This document shows, piece by piece, positions 9,256-18,127 of a stretch of 52,656 bases of DNA. Origin of the DNA: Chloroflexota bacterium (GTDB lineage Bacteria > Chloroflexota > UBA6077 > FW602-bin22 > JAMCWG01); NCBI GenBank assembly GCA_023475235.1, contig JAMCWG010000135.1:1-52656 (forward strand), read 5' to 3'. The position numbers and the translations under genes were made by a program. Every line of letters begins with the position of its first letter. Position 1 is the first letter of the stretch. The notes under the pieces were generated by a model. That model was not told where the DNA came from, made no database searches, and was given only the letters and a program-made list of their open reading frames with translations.

Positions 9256-10008
9256 ATGAGCATCATCATCAAGTCCAAGAGCGAACTGGCTCGTATGCGC
9301 GAAGCGGGCAGAGTAACCGCCACTGTGCTGGAGCTGCTGAGGCAGCGTATAGAACCGGGAATATCGACCGCCGAGCTCGACGATCTGGCGTACCAGCAGG
9401 CCATAGCTCAGGGCGCATACCCATCGTTCAAAGGGTACCACGGCTATCCTGCATCTGTGTGTACCTCGATTAACAATGAAGTCGTTCACGGCATTCCGAG
9501 CAAGAGCCGGCTCCTGAAAGCCGGAGATATCGTGTCCCTGGACTTCGGGGTCGTATGCGATGGATTTCAGGGAGATGCTGCTATCACGGTGCCGGTGGGC
9601 GAGGTGAGCGAAGAGGTGAGGCGGCTCCTGGAGGTCACCGAGCAGTCGCTTGCCGAGGGGGTCCGGCGGGCACTAGCTGGCAAACATCTTTCTGACGTAT
9701 CGTGGGCGATCCAGTCGTACGTCGAGCGGCACGGTTTTTCGGTAGTAACACAGTATGTGGGCCACGGCATCGGAAGGAGTATGCACGAGGACCCGCAGAT
9801 ACCGAACTTCGGGCCGCCCGGCCATGGGCCCATCCTGCGACCGGGAATGACGCTGGCATTGGAGCCCATGGTAAACGCGGGGGGTTCTCGGACCAGGGTG
9901 CTTAGCGATAATTGGACAGTCGTCACCGAGGACGGCAGCTTGTCGGCCCATTTCGAGCACACCGTTGCGGTGTGCGAGGATGGTCCGGAGATACTGACGT
10001 TGCTGTAG
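9256..10008 (+). CDS. map: Methionine aminopeptidase, type I
   Basis: Removes the initiator methionine from nascent proteins using a dinuclear metal site. The metal ligands appear in order: Asp in [15 protein letters not shown] (two), His in [18 protein letters not shown], Glu in [10 protein letters not shown], and Glu in [11 protein letters not shown] or the preceding TEDGS segment. The substrate-binding histidine is in EVVHGIPS. Length 250 is normal for the type without an N-terminal zinc domain. It is followed by infA. Confidence 0.96.
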   Translation: MSIIIKSKSELARMREAGRVTATVLELLRQRIEPGISTAELDDLAYQQAIAQGAYPSFKGYHGYPASVCTSINNEVVHGIPSKSRLLKAGDIVSLDFGVVCDGFQGDAAITVPVGEVSEEVRRLLEVTEQSLAEGVRRALAGKHLSDVSWAIQSYVERHGFSVVTQYVGHGIGRSMHEDPQIPNFGPPGHGPILRPGMTLALEPMVNAGGSRTRVLSDNWTVVTEDGSLSAHFEHTVAVCEDGPEILTLL

Positions 10009-10019
10009 GGAGTATACGG

Positions 10020-10238
10020 TTGCCGAAAAAGGACGCCATCGAGGTAGAAGGGAAAGTATTGGAGGCTCTGCCCAACGCTATGTTCCGCGTGGAGCTGGCC
10101 ACCGGGCACACCGTGCTCGCGCACATATCGGGCAAACTGCGTTTGCACTTCATTCGCATCTTGCCCGGCGACAGAGTCACAGTCGAGCTTTCACCGTACG
10201 ATCTGACCCGAGGGCGGATTGTATACAGATTGAAGTAA
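10020..10238 (+). CDS. infA: Translation initiation factor IF-1
   Basis: IF-1 occupies the 30S A site during initiation. The TTG at 10020 gives exactly 72 residues beginning [19 protein letters not shown], the usual length and start. A longer in-frame opening runs back into map and was rejected. The OB-fold core [20 protein letters not shown] and the C-terminal [17 protein letters not shown] are diagnostic. The rare TTG start is probably real, as no ATG or GTG fits. Confidence 0.95.
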   Translation: MPKKDAIEVEGKVLEALPNAMFRVELATGHTVLAHISGKLRLHFIRILPGDRVTVELSPYDLTRGRIVYRLK

Positions 10239-10268
10239 GTGGGTAGAGTGTCCGAGGAGGACTTAGGG

Positions 10269-10382
10269 ATGAAAGTGCGGGCGTCGGTGAAGCCCCGATG
10301 CGAAAAATGTAAAGTCATAAGGCGTAAGCGGGTGGTGATGGTGATTTGCCAGAACCCAAAACATAAGCAGCGACAGGGATAG
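10269..10382 (+). CDS. rpmJ: 50S ribosomal protein L36, zinc form
   Basis: A 37-residue protein, [19 protein letters not shown] at the start and [13 protein letters not shown] at the end. The CxxC...C...H ligands (C11, C14, C27, H33) mark the zinc-binding form of L36, which helps fold 23S rRNA domains. It lies between infA and rpsM, its normal location, and the ATG follows GAGGAC with suitable spacing. It is easily missed because of its size. Confidence 0.94.
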   Translation: MKVRASVKPRCEKCKVIRRKRVVMVICQNPKHKQRQG

Positions 10383-10394
10383 GGGAGGAGCAGA

Positions 10395-10778
10395 TTGGCT
10401 AGGATTGCGGGAGTCGATATTCCACAAGATAAGCGTGTGGAAATTGGGCTGCGCTACATCTATGGTATTGGCCCAACCCTGAGTCGCCAGATCCTGGAGA
10501 AGACAAACGTCAACCCCGATACGCGGGTCAAGGACCTGACCGAGGAGGAGGTCATCCGCTTGCGAGAGATGATCGACCGGGAGTACACGGTGGAGGGTGA
10601 CCTGCGTCGGGAAGTCAATCTCAACATCAAGCGACTGGTCGAGATCGGCTGCTACAGAGGGTTGCGGCATCGCCGTGGACTGCCCGTCCACGGCCAGCGC
10701 ACGCGCACTAATGCCCGCACGAAGCGCGGGCCTCGGCGGACCGTGGCCGGACGGCGCCGGGCTACGGCGAAGAAATAG
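10395..10778 (+). CDS. rpsM: 30S ribosomal protein S13
   Basis: S13 lies in the 30S head and contacts P-site tRNA and the 50S bridges. The 127-residue product starts [19 protein letters not shown] and contains [16 protein letters not shown]; the basic tail [20 protein letters not shown] is the conserved tRNA-contacting end. The TTG start at 10395 is chosen because translation from it gives the canonical N-terminus, with GGGGAGGAG upstream. Confidence 0.96.
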   Translation: MARIAGVDIPQDKRVEIGLRYIYGIGPTLSRQILEKTNVNPDTRVKDLTEEEVIRLREMIDREYTVEGDLRREVNLNIKRLVEIGCYRGLRHRRGLPVHGQRTRTNARTKRGPRRTVAGRRRATAKK

Positions 10779-10803
10779 GCCCGGCTGAATACGAGGAGAG
10801 AAT

Positions 10804-11202
10804 ATGGCTGATAGAAGAAAGACGACCACCCGGGTACGCCGGCGCGAGCGCAAACAGATCCCGCGAGGCCGTGCATACGTTCAGTCAACGTTCAATAATA
10901 CTATTGTGACCATCACTGACCTGAACGGCAACGTGATTACGTGGGGCACAGCGGGCGCAGCCGGGTTCAAGGGCTCGCGCAAGAGCACGCCCTACGCGGC
11001 AGGTGTGGCCGCAGAAACTGCAGCTAAGAAGGCTATGGAGCACGGGCTACGCGAAGTAGAGGTGTTCGTCAAAGGCCCGGGGTCCGGCCGGGAGGCGGCT
11101 ATTCGCTCGCTTCAGGCTGCAGGCTTGAACATCAGTATGATAACTGACATCACTCCCATCCCGCACAATGGCTGCCGGCCACCCAAACGGCGGCGAGTGT
11201 AG
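10804..11202 (+). CDS. rpsK: 30S ribosomal protein S11
   Basis: S11 forms part of the platform near the mRNA Shine-Dalgarno helix. The segments [20 protein letters not shown] and [22 protein letters not shown] (here [20 protein letters not shown]) are diagnostic, and the C-terminal [18 protein letters not shown] is nearly invariant. Length is 132. It lies between rpsM and rpsD as usual. Confidence 0.97.
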   Translation: MADRRKTTTRVRRRERKQIPRGRAYVQSTFNNTIVTITDLNGNVITWGTAGAAGFKGSRKSTPYAAGVAAETAAKKAMEHGLREVEVFVKGPGSGREAAIRSLQAAGLNISMITDITPIPHNGCRPPKRRRV

Positions 11203-11250
11203 CGCAGCAAAGAAGGGAGTTGTTTACGGGAGAGTACGCCCGCTCGGGGC

Positions 11251-11270
11251 AATTCTCCTAAGGAGGAATT
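11251..11270 (+). promoter_or_regulatory. Hairpin that would cover the rpsD ribosome-binding site
   Basis: The rpsD Shine-Dalgarno AGGAGG is immediately preceded by its near complement. AATTCTCC, then TAA, then GGAGGAATT can fold into an 8-bp stem with one bulged G and a 3-base loop. S4 is known to control its own synthesis by binding mRNA in several bacteria, so a translational switch is plausible here. This was read by eye; no folding energy was computed, and the small loop makes the structure only moderately likely. Confidence 0.4.
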
Positions 11271-11903
11271 ATGGCGAGATATACTGGTCCGAGGTGTAAA
11301 CTGTGCCGGCGGCTGGGCGTCAAGCTCTTTTCAAAGGGAGAGCGTTGCTACGGTCCCAAGTGCGAGATGGAGCCTGCCCGCCATCCGTTTCCACCCGGTC
11401 CCAGGGCCCAGCGGCGGCGCAAGTCTTCTGACTATGCCTTGCAACTAAAGGAAAAGCAAAAGGTTCGATATATCTACGGGGTACTGGAACGGCAGTTCAG
11501 GCGCTCTTTCGAAGAGGCGGAGCGGCGGCCGGGAGCGACAGGCGAGAACTTGCTGCGACTACTGGAAATGCGCCTGGATAATGTTATCTATCGGCTAGGC
11601 TTTGCTGACACGCGAAACCAGGCTCGGCAATTGGTGACCCACGGCCATTTCATGGTCGACGGTCGGCGGACGAATATCCCATCCTACGAGATCAGGATAA
11701 ACCAGACCATATCGGTCCGACCGGAAAGCAAGGGCCTGGAGTATTTCCAGACTTTGAGCGGGGAACTGGCGAGGAAATCGATTCCTGGATGGTTGAGCCT
11801 GGATGCAACTAACCTGATCGGCAAAGTCTTGGCCGCGCCCAGCCGTGAGGACTTCGAGCCCAATATTAATGAGCCGCTCATCGTTGAGTACTATTCTCGA
11901 TAG
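11271..11903 (+). CDS. rpsD: 30S ribosomal protein S4, zinc-binding form
   Basis: S4 nucleates 30S assembly on the 16S 5' domain and often represses its own operon. The N-terminus [16 protein letters not shown] followed by [10 protein letters not shown] supplies a CxxC and two further cysteines, the zinc form of S4. The S4 RNA-binding domain includes [20 protein letters not shown]. Length is 210 as expected. The start is a clear ATG with AGGAGG seven bases before, partly sequestered in a potential hairpin. Confidence 0.96.
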   Translation: MARYTGPRCKLCRRLGVKLFSKGERCYGPKCEMEPARHPFPPGPRAQRRRKSSDYALQLKEKQKVRYIYGVLERQFRRSFEEAERRPGATGENLLRLLEMRLDNVIYRLGFADTRNQARQLVTHGHFMVDGRRTNIPSYEIRINQTISVRPESKGLEYFQTLSGELARKSIPGWLSLDATNLIGKVLAAPSREDFEPNINEPLIVEYYSR

Positions 11904-11946
11904 AGTCGGTATGACCCATAGGAGCCCATAAGGAGGCTAACCTCAA

Positions 11947-13233
11947 TTGCTGGATATACAACTGCCAAAGATTGAACGCGTGGCCAGTTCTGAGAACTAT
12001 GCCCGCTATCGTATGGAGCCTTTGGAGCGAGGCTTTGGCATGACGCTGGGCAATGCCCTGCGTCGGGTGTTGCTGTCGTCGCTGGCAGGCGCGGCGGTTA
12101 CTTCCGTGAGAATCGATGGCGTGTACCACGAATTCTCACACATACCGCACGTCAAGGAGGACACCACCGAGCTGCTGCTGAACATCAAGCAGATTCGGTT
12201 GCGCTCCTTTTCCGACTACCCGGTGCGCCTGAGCCTGGAGGTGAAGGGAATCGGCCGGGTGACGGCCGCCGACATCGTCGCGCCGCCCGAGGTCGAGATC
12301 GTCAACCCGGACCTGCAGATTGCGACGCTCGACTCCGACGATGCTCGGCTTACCCTCGAGCTGACGGTGGAGCGGGGACGCGGCTTCGTGCCGGCTGACA
12401 GCCGCGAAGGCGGCACAATAGGCGTGATCCCGATCGACGCCATCTTCTCGCCTGTGCGGCGGGTGAACTTCACCGTGGAGAATACTCGGGTAGGACAGCA
12501 GACCGACTTCGACCGGCTGGACCTGGAAGTTTGGACTGACGGCACGCTGAGTCCGGACGACGCCGTGTCGCAGAGTGCACAGATCATTCTGCAGCACCTG
12601 GAGCTGCTGGCCGACCTGGGCGGTAAGGCGGCGGCCAGGGCGCCGCGAATGGCCCTGGGTGCAGGAGCGATACCGGCCAATGCCTACAACACTCCCATCG
12701 AGGACCTCGACCTGTCGGTGCGCGCCTACAACTGCTTGAAGCGCGCCAATATCTCGACGGTTGGGCAAATCCTCGAGATGAGCGACGAGGATATCCTCGG
12801 CGTGCGGAACTTCGGCCGAAAATCGATGGACGAGCTGAAAGAGAAGCTGGCTGCCCACGGGTTCATTCCTCCTGTTCCTCCTTCCGCTGAGCGCGGCCCT
12901 GAGGAAGAGGAAGAAGAGGAGGAGGAAGAGGAAGAGGAAGTACAGCCAATAGCGGAGGCCGAAGTAGCTCCCGAAGAGCTGGAAGAGGCAGGGCCGGCTG
13001 TGGTCATCGAGCCCGAAGCAGCAGAGGCAGCCGCCGAGGCCGTCCCTGAGGAGGAAGAGCTGAAGATTCCTCCCATCGTGGAAGTGGCACCGCCTCGGGA
13101 GCGCGTCGAAACGCCGGTGTTCGAGATCGAAGAGGAAGAAGAGGGCGGACGCAAACGGCGCCGGCCGCGCGCACCCCGAAGAGGCCGACGGCGCGAAGAA
13201 GTCCTGGGTGAGGAGTACGAAGATGAGGCATAG
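11947..13233 (+). CDS. rpoA: RNA polymerase alpha subunit with acidic/basic C-terminal extension
   Basis: RpoA dimerises to start assembly of the transcriptase. The N-terminal domain has [21 protein letters not shown] (given in part as [19 protein letters not shown]), the dimer interface. The alpha-CTD is visible at about residues 240-308 ([33 protein letters not shown]). Normal alpha subunits end near 315. This one continues to 428 with a run of about twelve glutamates, further Glu/Ala/Pro sequence, and a final Arg/Lys-rich block ([17 protein letters not shown]). The TTG start follows AGGAGG. The end overlaps rplQ by 11 bases. Confidence 0.95.
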   Translation: MLDIQLPKIERVASSENYARYRMEPLERGFGMTLGNALRRVLLSSLAGAAVTSVRIDGVYHEFSHIPHVKEDTTELLLNIKQIRLRSFSDYPVRLSLEVKGIGRVTAADIVAPPEVEIVNPDLQIATLDSDDARLTLELTVERGRGFVPADSREGGTIGVIPIDAIFSPVRRVNFTVENTRVGQQTDFDRLDLEVWTDGTLSPDDAVSQSAQIILQHLELLADLGGKAAARAPRMALGAGAIPANAYNTPIEDLDLSVRAYNCLKRANISTVGQILEMSDEDILGVRNFGRKSMDELKEKLAAHGFIPPVPPSAERGPEEEEEEEEEEEEEVQPIAEAEVAPEELEEAGPAVVIEPEAAEAAAEAVPEEEELKIPPIVEVAPPRERVETPVFEIEEEEEGGRKRRRPRAPRRGRRREEVLGEEYEDEA

Positions 13234-13576
13234 CGTGACGGGAAGGAAGCTGGGTAGGCCCACCGGCCAACGCTTGGCGCTATACCGCAACTTGGTTACC
13301 GAGCTTCTCGATCACGAGAAGATAACAACGACCCTTCCGAAGGCGAAGGAAATACAGGGTATGGCGGAGCGGGTAATCACCCTGGGCAAGCGGGGCGACC
13401 TGCACGCCCGCCGTACGGTGCTGACGATGGTCTATGGCCCGAAGATCGCCGGGAAAGTGTTCGAAGTCCTGGCAGCCCGGTACGCCGACCGCCAGGGGGG
13501 ATACACCCGTGTAATCAAGCTCGAGCCCAGGCAGGGCGACGCCGCTTCAATGGCGCGCATCGAGCTAGTCCCGTAG
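13223..13576 (+). CDS. rplQ: 50S ribosomal protein L17
   Basis: L17 lies near the tunnel exit of the large subunit. The ATG at 13223 gives 117 residues beginning [20 protein letters not shown], the canonical L17 start; an earlier in-frame GTG or ATG would add non-family residues. [18 protein letters not shown] and the C-terminal [20 protein letters not shown] are conserved. Its start lies inside the rpoA end, with GAGGAG in the rpoA tail as ribosome site, so its translation depends on rpoA. Confidence 0.95.
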   Translation: MRHSVTGRKLGRPTGQRLALYRNLVTELLDHEKITTTLPKAKEIQGMAERVITLGKRGDLHARRTVLTMVYGPKIAGKVFEVLAARYADRQGGYTRVIKLEPRQGDAASMARIELVP

Positions 13577-13601
13577 ACCGGTACACCAGCGCTGGAGGCA
13601 A

Positions 13602-14351
13602 ATGCGGAACCTGATGCTCGTGGTCGAGTACGACGGGACCGACTATTGCGGGTTTCAGGTGCAGGCCCGAGGTCGAACGGTGCAGGGCGAGCTGGAAGCG
13701 GCCCTGCGGCAGGTGACCGGAGAGTCGATCCGCGCGGCGGGAGCCGGGCGAACTGATGCGGGGGCTCACGCCCTGGGGCAGGTGGTGAGCTTCCGGACGC
13801 AGAGTCACATCGATGCGGACGCGCTGGGTCGGGCGCTGAACGGAGTGCTCCCGGACGATGTGGCCGTGAGGCGGGTGCGGGAGGTTGGGGAGAAGTTTCA
13901 CGCGCGACACAGCGCAGTGGGCCGGTGGTATCGATACACGATACTGAACCGAGATGCGCCGTCGGCCCTGCAGCGTCGCTTCGTGCACCATATCTGGCAT
14001 CCACTCGACGTCGGGGCGATGGACCAGGCCAGCCAATACCTGGTGGGCAGACACGACTTTCGGACTTTCGGCGCCGGCGGCACCACAGTCCGGACGGTGG
14101 AGCGGGCCTGCTGCCACCGGGATGATGACCGGGTGCTGGTGGACCTGGTGGCGAATGCGTTCCTGACCGGGATGGTGCGAAGCATCGCAGGAACACTGAT
14201 TCGGGTAGGCATGGGGCAGATAGCTCCGATCGAAGTTGGCAGAATGCTGCTGGAAGGCAATCGGGCGTTGGCCGGCCCCAGCGTGCCGGCAAAAGGGCTT
14301 TGCCTGATGGCCGTTTATTATCGAGAGGCAGATGTAAGTGAATACCTATAG
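13602..14351 (+). CDS. truA: tRNA pseudouridine(38-40) synthase
   Basis: Converts uridines 38, 39 and 40 in the tRNA anticodon arm to pseudouridine. The catalytic aspartate is in [14 protein letters not shown] (around residues 49-62), the family signature; [14 protein letters not shown] opens the first TruA domain. [16 protein letters not shown] near residue 183 is the second conserved motif. Length 249 is typical. The rplQ-truA-rplM-rpsI order is common. The end overlaps the rplM start by 14 bases. Confidence 0.95.
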   Translation: MRNLMLVVEYDGTDYCGFQVQARGRTVQGELEAALRQVTGESIRAAGAGRTDAGAHALGQVVSFRTQSHIDADALGRALNGVLPDDVAVRRVREVGEKFHARHSAVGRWYRYTILNRDAPSALQRRFVHHIWHPLDVGAMDQASQYLVGRHDFRTFGAGGTTVRTVERACCHRDDDRVLVDLVANAFLTGMVRSIAGTLIRVGMGQIAPIEVGRMLLEGNRALAGPSVPAKGLCLMAVYYREADVSEYL

Positions 14352-14769
14352 CACGAGAGAAGCGGATATCAACCGGGAATGGATTCTGGTGGATGCGGCC
14401 GGCCAGACCCTTGGCCGGCTGGCGGCGAGGATAGCCACAATCCTGCGGGGCAAGCACAAACCGATCTTTGCGCCCCACCTGGACACGGGCGACTTCGTAA
14501 TAGTAGTGAACGCGGCCAAGATTAGGGTGACCGGCCGCAAGCCGGAAGCCAAACTCTACTATCGCCATTCGGGCTATCCCGGTGGGCTCAAGAGCGTAAG
14601 TCTGGGCCTGCTGATGGAGCAGAATCCCACCCGTGTGATCGAGAAGGCCGTGCGGGGGATGTTGCCGAGGAACAAGCTGGGGGATGCGATGGCGCGCAAA
14701 TTGAAGGTGTACGCGGGACCGGAGCATCCGCACCAGGCCCAGATGCCAAAGAAAGTCGAAGACAAATAG
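14338..14769 (+). CDS. rplM: 50S ribosomal protein L13
   Basis: L13 is an early 50S assembly protein and autorepressor in some bacteria. [19 protein letters not shown] is the conserved N-terminal region and [30 protein letters not shown] follow. Length is 143. The GTG start lies within the truA end and has AGAGGCAG before it. It is paired with rpsI downstream, as in nearly all bacteria. Confidence 0.96.
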   Translation: MNTYSTREADINREWILVDAAGQTLGRLAARIATILRGKHKPIFAPHLDTGDFVIVVNAAKIRVTGRKPEAKLYYRHSGYPGGLKSVSLGLLMEQNPTRVIEKAVRGMLPRNKLGDAMARKLKVYAGPEHPHQAQMPKKVEDK

Positions 14770-14803
14770 GCACGGCACAGGAGAATAGGAGGTTCGGCTT
14801 AGC

Positions 14804-15196
14804 GTGGAGCAAAGCTATTTTTACGGGACCGGTAAGCGCAAGACCGCTATCGCCGCGGTCCGGCTGTATCCCGGCAATGGGCAGGTCACCATCAACGGAA
14901 AGGCAGTGGCCGAGGTGTTCCCTCGTCTGGCCTTGCAGGTGGCTATCCAACAGCCTTTCACCGTCACCGAGACGCAGGGCAAGTTCAACGTGGTAGCCAA
15001 AGTGCAGGGAGGCGGCGTCTCAGCGCAGGCCGATGCCGTCGCCCACGGCATCGCCCGGGCCCTGGTGCAATCGAGTGAGGAGCTGCGGCCACTTCTGCGC
15101 CGCACCACGCTCCTGACCCGAGACGCACGAATCAAGGAACGCAAGAAGTACGGACTGAAGCGAGCACGCAAAGCACCTCAGTACACCAAGCGTTAG
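14804..15196 (+). CDS. rpsI: 30S ribosomal protein S9
   Basis: S9 reaches the P-site tRNA with its basic tail. FYGTGKRKTAIAAVRLYPG at the start and KERKKYGLKRARKAPQYTKR at the end are the hallmark segments; the last Lys-Arg is the tRNA-contacting terminus. Length 130 is standard. The GTG start follows AGGAGG. It is the last gene of the ribosomal block and is followed by a hairpin. Confidence 0.96.
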   Translation: MEQSYFYGTGKRKTAIAAVRLYPGNGQVTINGKAVAEVFPRLALQVAIQQPFTVTETQGKFNVVAKVQGGGVSAQADAVAHGIARALVQSSEELRPLLRRTTLLTRDARIKERKKYGLKRARKAPQYTKR

Positions 15197-15203
15197 CAAT
15201 CTG

Positions 15204-15239
15204 GCACTCCCCGTTCCATACCTTTGAGACGGGGAGTGC
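15204..15239 (+). terminator. Probable terminator of the ribosomal operon
   Basis: An 11-bp perfect inverted repeat (GCACTCCCCGT and ACGGGGAGTGC) with a 14-base loop lies 7 bases after the rpsI stop. The bases that follow (TCTACATTACC) contain only a weak T-rich stretch, so termination may be partial or factor-aided. Its position at the end of a 30-gene run supports the call. Confidence 0.55.
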
Positions 15240-15406
15240 TCTACATTACCTCAATGCCGGCTGCGTTCGCCTTTTCCCTGGGCGAGCTGAATCCGGACTC
15301 TGTTCCAGGCCCCTGCATCCCAAAAGAGGTAGCGCTGCGCGCCTGTGTCGGGTATAATTGGCAGCATATATCGACGTGTGGCAGGAGAGATGAGCGGGAG
15401 TGGAAT

Positions 15407-16360
15407 GTGCCTGTTGTGGTGACCGGTATCGGCTACATCGGTAGCGAACTGGTGCGATTGCTTCTGGCAGAGGGAGAGGAGGTCATAGCCATCGACAACT
15501 TCTTCTCCACTAATGCAGCCGACACGCGAAGCCTGCGCCGCCAGCCGGGCGTCCGTTTCATTCGGGGCGACGTGGCCAACCCAAAGGTGTTAGAGGCAGC
15601 ATTGTCCGGTCCGGTCCACACGGTCTACAGTCTGGCCGCCCAACCCAGCGCTCATCCCAAAGCGGCCTCTGTTGCGTACATGGAACGCTCCAATCTTGTC
15701 GCACCGCGGGTCCTCCTGGATGCGATGGCGGCGCGCGACGTCCGGCGGCTGGTCTTCGCCAGCTCGCTGCGGGTCTGCGGAGAGGACTTACCCGCGCTGG
15801 TGACTGAGGCTGCCCCTTACGGCCCCTTCCGCGATATATCTCACCTGTCAAAGTGCTACACCGAGAAGCTGATGGAGATGTATGCGGCAACTTCCAGCGT
15901 GAGCTGTGCAGCGGTGCGGCTGGGGGTGACATATGGAGTCAGCCCCGTGATGAAGGACGACTACCGCTTCGTGACCGTACCCAACAAGTTTTGCCTGCAG
16001 GCCCTGCGGGGCGAGGCCATCCGCGTGTATCCCGGCGGGCATATGCCCATTGGATTGATCCACGTCGCGGATGCAGCAGCGGCACTGCGCGCCGCGGTGG
16101 CGGCTACAGGGTCCGGCGGGTTCACGATCCTGAATGCGGCCACTGAGGCGTGCTCGGTCCGGCAGATCGCAGCCTTAGTAGCCGGGGCCGCCCGGCGACG
16201 AGGACGGCAAGCCGTCGTCAGCGATGAGTCGGTGGGAGGGGAACGAGAGGTGCGCATAGCCTCGCGCTTGGGGGAGTACGGGTTCGCGGCACGCCATACG
16301 CTGGCGTCGGGGGTGGAAGAGATGCTGGACTACTGGGAAGCGAAATGCGAATCGTCGTGA
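15407..16360 (+). CDS. NAD(P)-binding epimerase/dehydratase-like protein lacking the usual catalytic tyrosine
   Basis: An extended short-chain dehydrogenase fold, probably acting on a sugar nucleotide. The GTG at 15407 gives 317 residues starting MPVVVTGIGYIGSELV, a Rossmann GxxGxxG motif; an upstream in-frame opening adds residues without family character. VFASSLRVCGED corresponds to the catalytic Ser/Thr strand. The YxxxK helix aligns with DISHLSKCYTEKL, where Lys is kept but the Tyr position is Ser. The protein may therefore be catalytically weak or non-enzymatic. A TATAAT box lies at 15353-15358 without a good -35. The end overlaps the next epimerase by 16 bases. Confidence 0.8.
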   Translation: MPVVVTGIGYIGSELVRLLLAEGEEVIAIDNFFSTNAADTRSLRRQPGVRFIRGDVANPKVLEAALSGPVHTVYSLAAQPSAHPKAASVAYMERSNLVAPRVLLDAMAARDVRRLVFASSLRVCGEDLPALVTEAAPYGPFRDISHLSKCYTEKLMEMYAATSSVSCAAVRLGVTYGVSPVMKDDYRFVTVPNKFCLQALRGEAIRVYPGGHMPIGLIHVADAAAALRAAVAATGSGGFTILNAATEACSVRQIAALVAGAARRRGRQAVVSDESVGGEREVRIASRLGEYGFAARHTLASGVEEMLDYWEAKCESS

Positions 16361-17235
16361 CGGGGGGAACTGGCTTCATCGGAAGCCACCTCACCCGCGA
16401 GCTGAGCGTTCGCGGACATGAGGTGTACACGTTGTCTCGCGCCGCGCGCGGGCCCGCTTCTGCCGCCGCCCACGGCCAATTCAGCGTGCAAAACCCGCGT
16501 GCGCGTGAATTCGCCGAGCAGGGCGACGCTATCGTCCACCTTGCCGGCCTCGCCGACGCCTCGTCTTCCCTCAATTTGCCCTATGCCTACGCCCATCTGC
16601 ACTCAGAGGGCACGCTGAATATGCTGGAGGCAGCCCGCTACCGGAAGATACCCTTCCTCCTGGTCTCCAGCCAGCGGGTGTACGGCCCCCGGGCCGGACT
16701 GCTTGCAGAGGACGCCCCGAAGCAGCCGGTCGAGCCGTACGGCTACTCGAAGCTGATTGCCGAGAAGTGGGTAGAGATGTACCGCCAGTTGTACCAACTG
16801 CCGGGGATAATCACGCGTCTCTTCTCGGTGTATGGGCCGGGCCAGACCGTAGTGGGCGGCACCAGCGGCGTGGTGTCGATTCTGATGCGCCGGGCCCTGG
16901 CTGGCGAAGAAATGATTGTTCGCAGCAAAGTATGCCGCGATTTCACCTATGTCGGCGATGCTGTCAACGGCATTATCCAGGCATTGACGATGCCGGCCCG
17001 TCCCAGCCATGTCTATAATATTGCTACCGGGCGGGGCACATCGCTGCAGGAGCTGGCGGAGCTGGTCCGTAAGGTGACCAGGTCCAGCTCCCGAATCCGA
17101 GTTGAAGAAGGAGATGCCGAGGACCAGTTCGTGGCGGACATCGGGCGGGCGACGCGCGAGCTCGGATACTGTCCGCAAGTCGATCTGATACACGGCTTGA
17201 CAGAATATGCTAGATGGTGGAAAAACGCTACTTAA
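16345..17235 (+). CDS. NAD-dependent sugar-nucleotide epimerase/dehydratase
   Basis: A complete extended SDR of 296 residues. The NAD-binding motif VVTGGTGFIGSHL is at the N-terminus, LVSSQRVYGP carries the catalytic Ser, and PYGYSKLIAEKW has the full YxxxK pair. IITRLFSVYGPGQ and RDFTYVGDAVNGII are typical of UDP-glucose 4-epimerase and dTDP-glucose dehydratase relatives. The exact substrate cannot be read from sequence. It directly follows and overlaps the degenerate paralogue, which suggests duplication and possibly a heteromer. Confidence 0.88.
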   Translation: MRIVVTGGTGFIGSHLTRELSVRGHEVYTLSRAARGPASAAAHGQFSVQNPRAREFAEQGDAIVHLAGLADASSSLNLPYAYAHLHSEGTLNMLEAARYRKIPFLLVSSQRVYGPRAGLLAEDAPKQPVEPYGYSKLIAEKWVEMYRQLYQLPGIITRLFSVYGPGQTVVGGTSGVVSILMRRALAGEEMIVRSKVCRDFTYVGDAVNGIIQALTMPARPSHVYNIATGRGTSLQELAELVRKVTRSSSRIRVEEGDAEDQFVADIGRATRELGYCPQVDLIHGLTEYARWWKNAT

Positions 17236-18127
17236 AGCCAGGCCGACGGAAAGACAACTGATGGACCGAATCCGGCCCCCCCTGCCCGACGGCATAGAGC
17301 TTTACCTGGCAGCCGAGGACCTGGCCGCCGGCGACGGAGCCATGGCCGAGCGGATCCGTCGCTATCGGCCCGCTCCAGATTTCGCCTACGTGGTGGAAGG
17401 GCCGCTGCGCTCGCTCGACGGGCGCTTCTTCGACGTGACCGTCGATAACGGGGCCAATCGAGAGGTGCTGCGCAGGCTTGTGTCCCTGGGCCGGCAGATC
17501 GGTGCCGAAGCCGTCGTCATCCACGCCATCGCATGTCGGGAGACCCTGCAGGAGCTGGAGGCGTGCGACCGGGAGGCCGTGCTGGGTCGAAGCCTCGGCT
17601 TCCTCCAATTTTATACCGAGCTTTGCGCCGCGAATGGGCTGACCGCCACCATCGAGAACGTGCCGCCCGTCGCATTTATGCGGGAGGCGAGGCCCAGCTT
17701 CTCCCTTCTGGGGGTCGCCCCGGAGGATATGATTGCGCTCTGCGATGCGGTGCCCGGATTGAGGATCACGCTCGACGTCTCGCACGCGCAGCTATACATA
17801 AATGCGGCGAACTGCCAGCTTGAGGAGGTGCCGCCAGGCTTGAGGCACCTGGCCGCGTTCTGGCATCGTCGGCGCTCCGTGGCAGGCCTGGACGGGTACA
17901 TCGAGGCCGTCGAAGGCTATTTGTTTGAAGCTCATCTTTCCAATGCGCGCGGGATAACCGGCGAGGGTCTGGGCTGCTACGATGGCGAGTTGGACCTGGG
18001 GGCGCTGGGACGTCGGCTGGCGAGGGATGTGCGCTTCCTGGTGACGGAAACCATCGAGCCTGACCCGGACCACGCCGTCTTGATGAGGGAGGTACAGCGG
18101 TGCCTGAAGACCGCCCTGGTCGCATAG
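17207..18127 (+). CDS. Xylose isomerase-like TIM-barrel protein
   Basis: The 306-residue sequence has the layout of the AP-endonuclease-2/xylose-isomerase-like barrel family: beta strands each ending in a potential metal ligand. Examples are GAEAVVIHAIA, TATIENVPP, LRITLDVSHAQLY and FLVTETIEP, supplying His, Glu, Asp/His and Glu. Such proteins isomerise or epimerise sugars, often with a divalent metal. It overlaps the end of the epimerase upstream and the start of the CapD-like gene downstream, so it is probably part of the same sugar pathway. The start is uncertain: a second ATG lies at codon 19. Specific function unknown. Confidence 0.72.
   Translation: MLDGGKTLLKARPTERQLMDRIRPPLPDGIELYLAAEDLAAGDGAMAERIRRYRPAPDFAYVVEGPLRSLDGRFFDVTVDNGANREVLRRLVSLGRQIGAEAVVIHAIACRETLQELEACDREAVLGRSLGFLQFYTELCAANGLTATIENVPPVAFMREARPSFSLLGVAPEDMIALCDAVPGLRITLDVSHAQLYINAANCQLEEVPPGLRHLAAFWHRRRSVAGLDGYIEAVEGYLFEAHLSNARGITGEGLGCYDGELDLGALGRRLARDVRFLVTETIEPDPDHAVLMREVQRCLKTALVA

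Noticed and set aside
12136-13290. A long minus-strand open frame of about 384 codons opposite rpoA and rplQ
   Set aside because: It is a codon-bias shadow of a high-GC gene. The encoded protein is low complexity where the sense strand encodes poly-Glu, and no family is recognisable.
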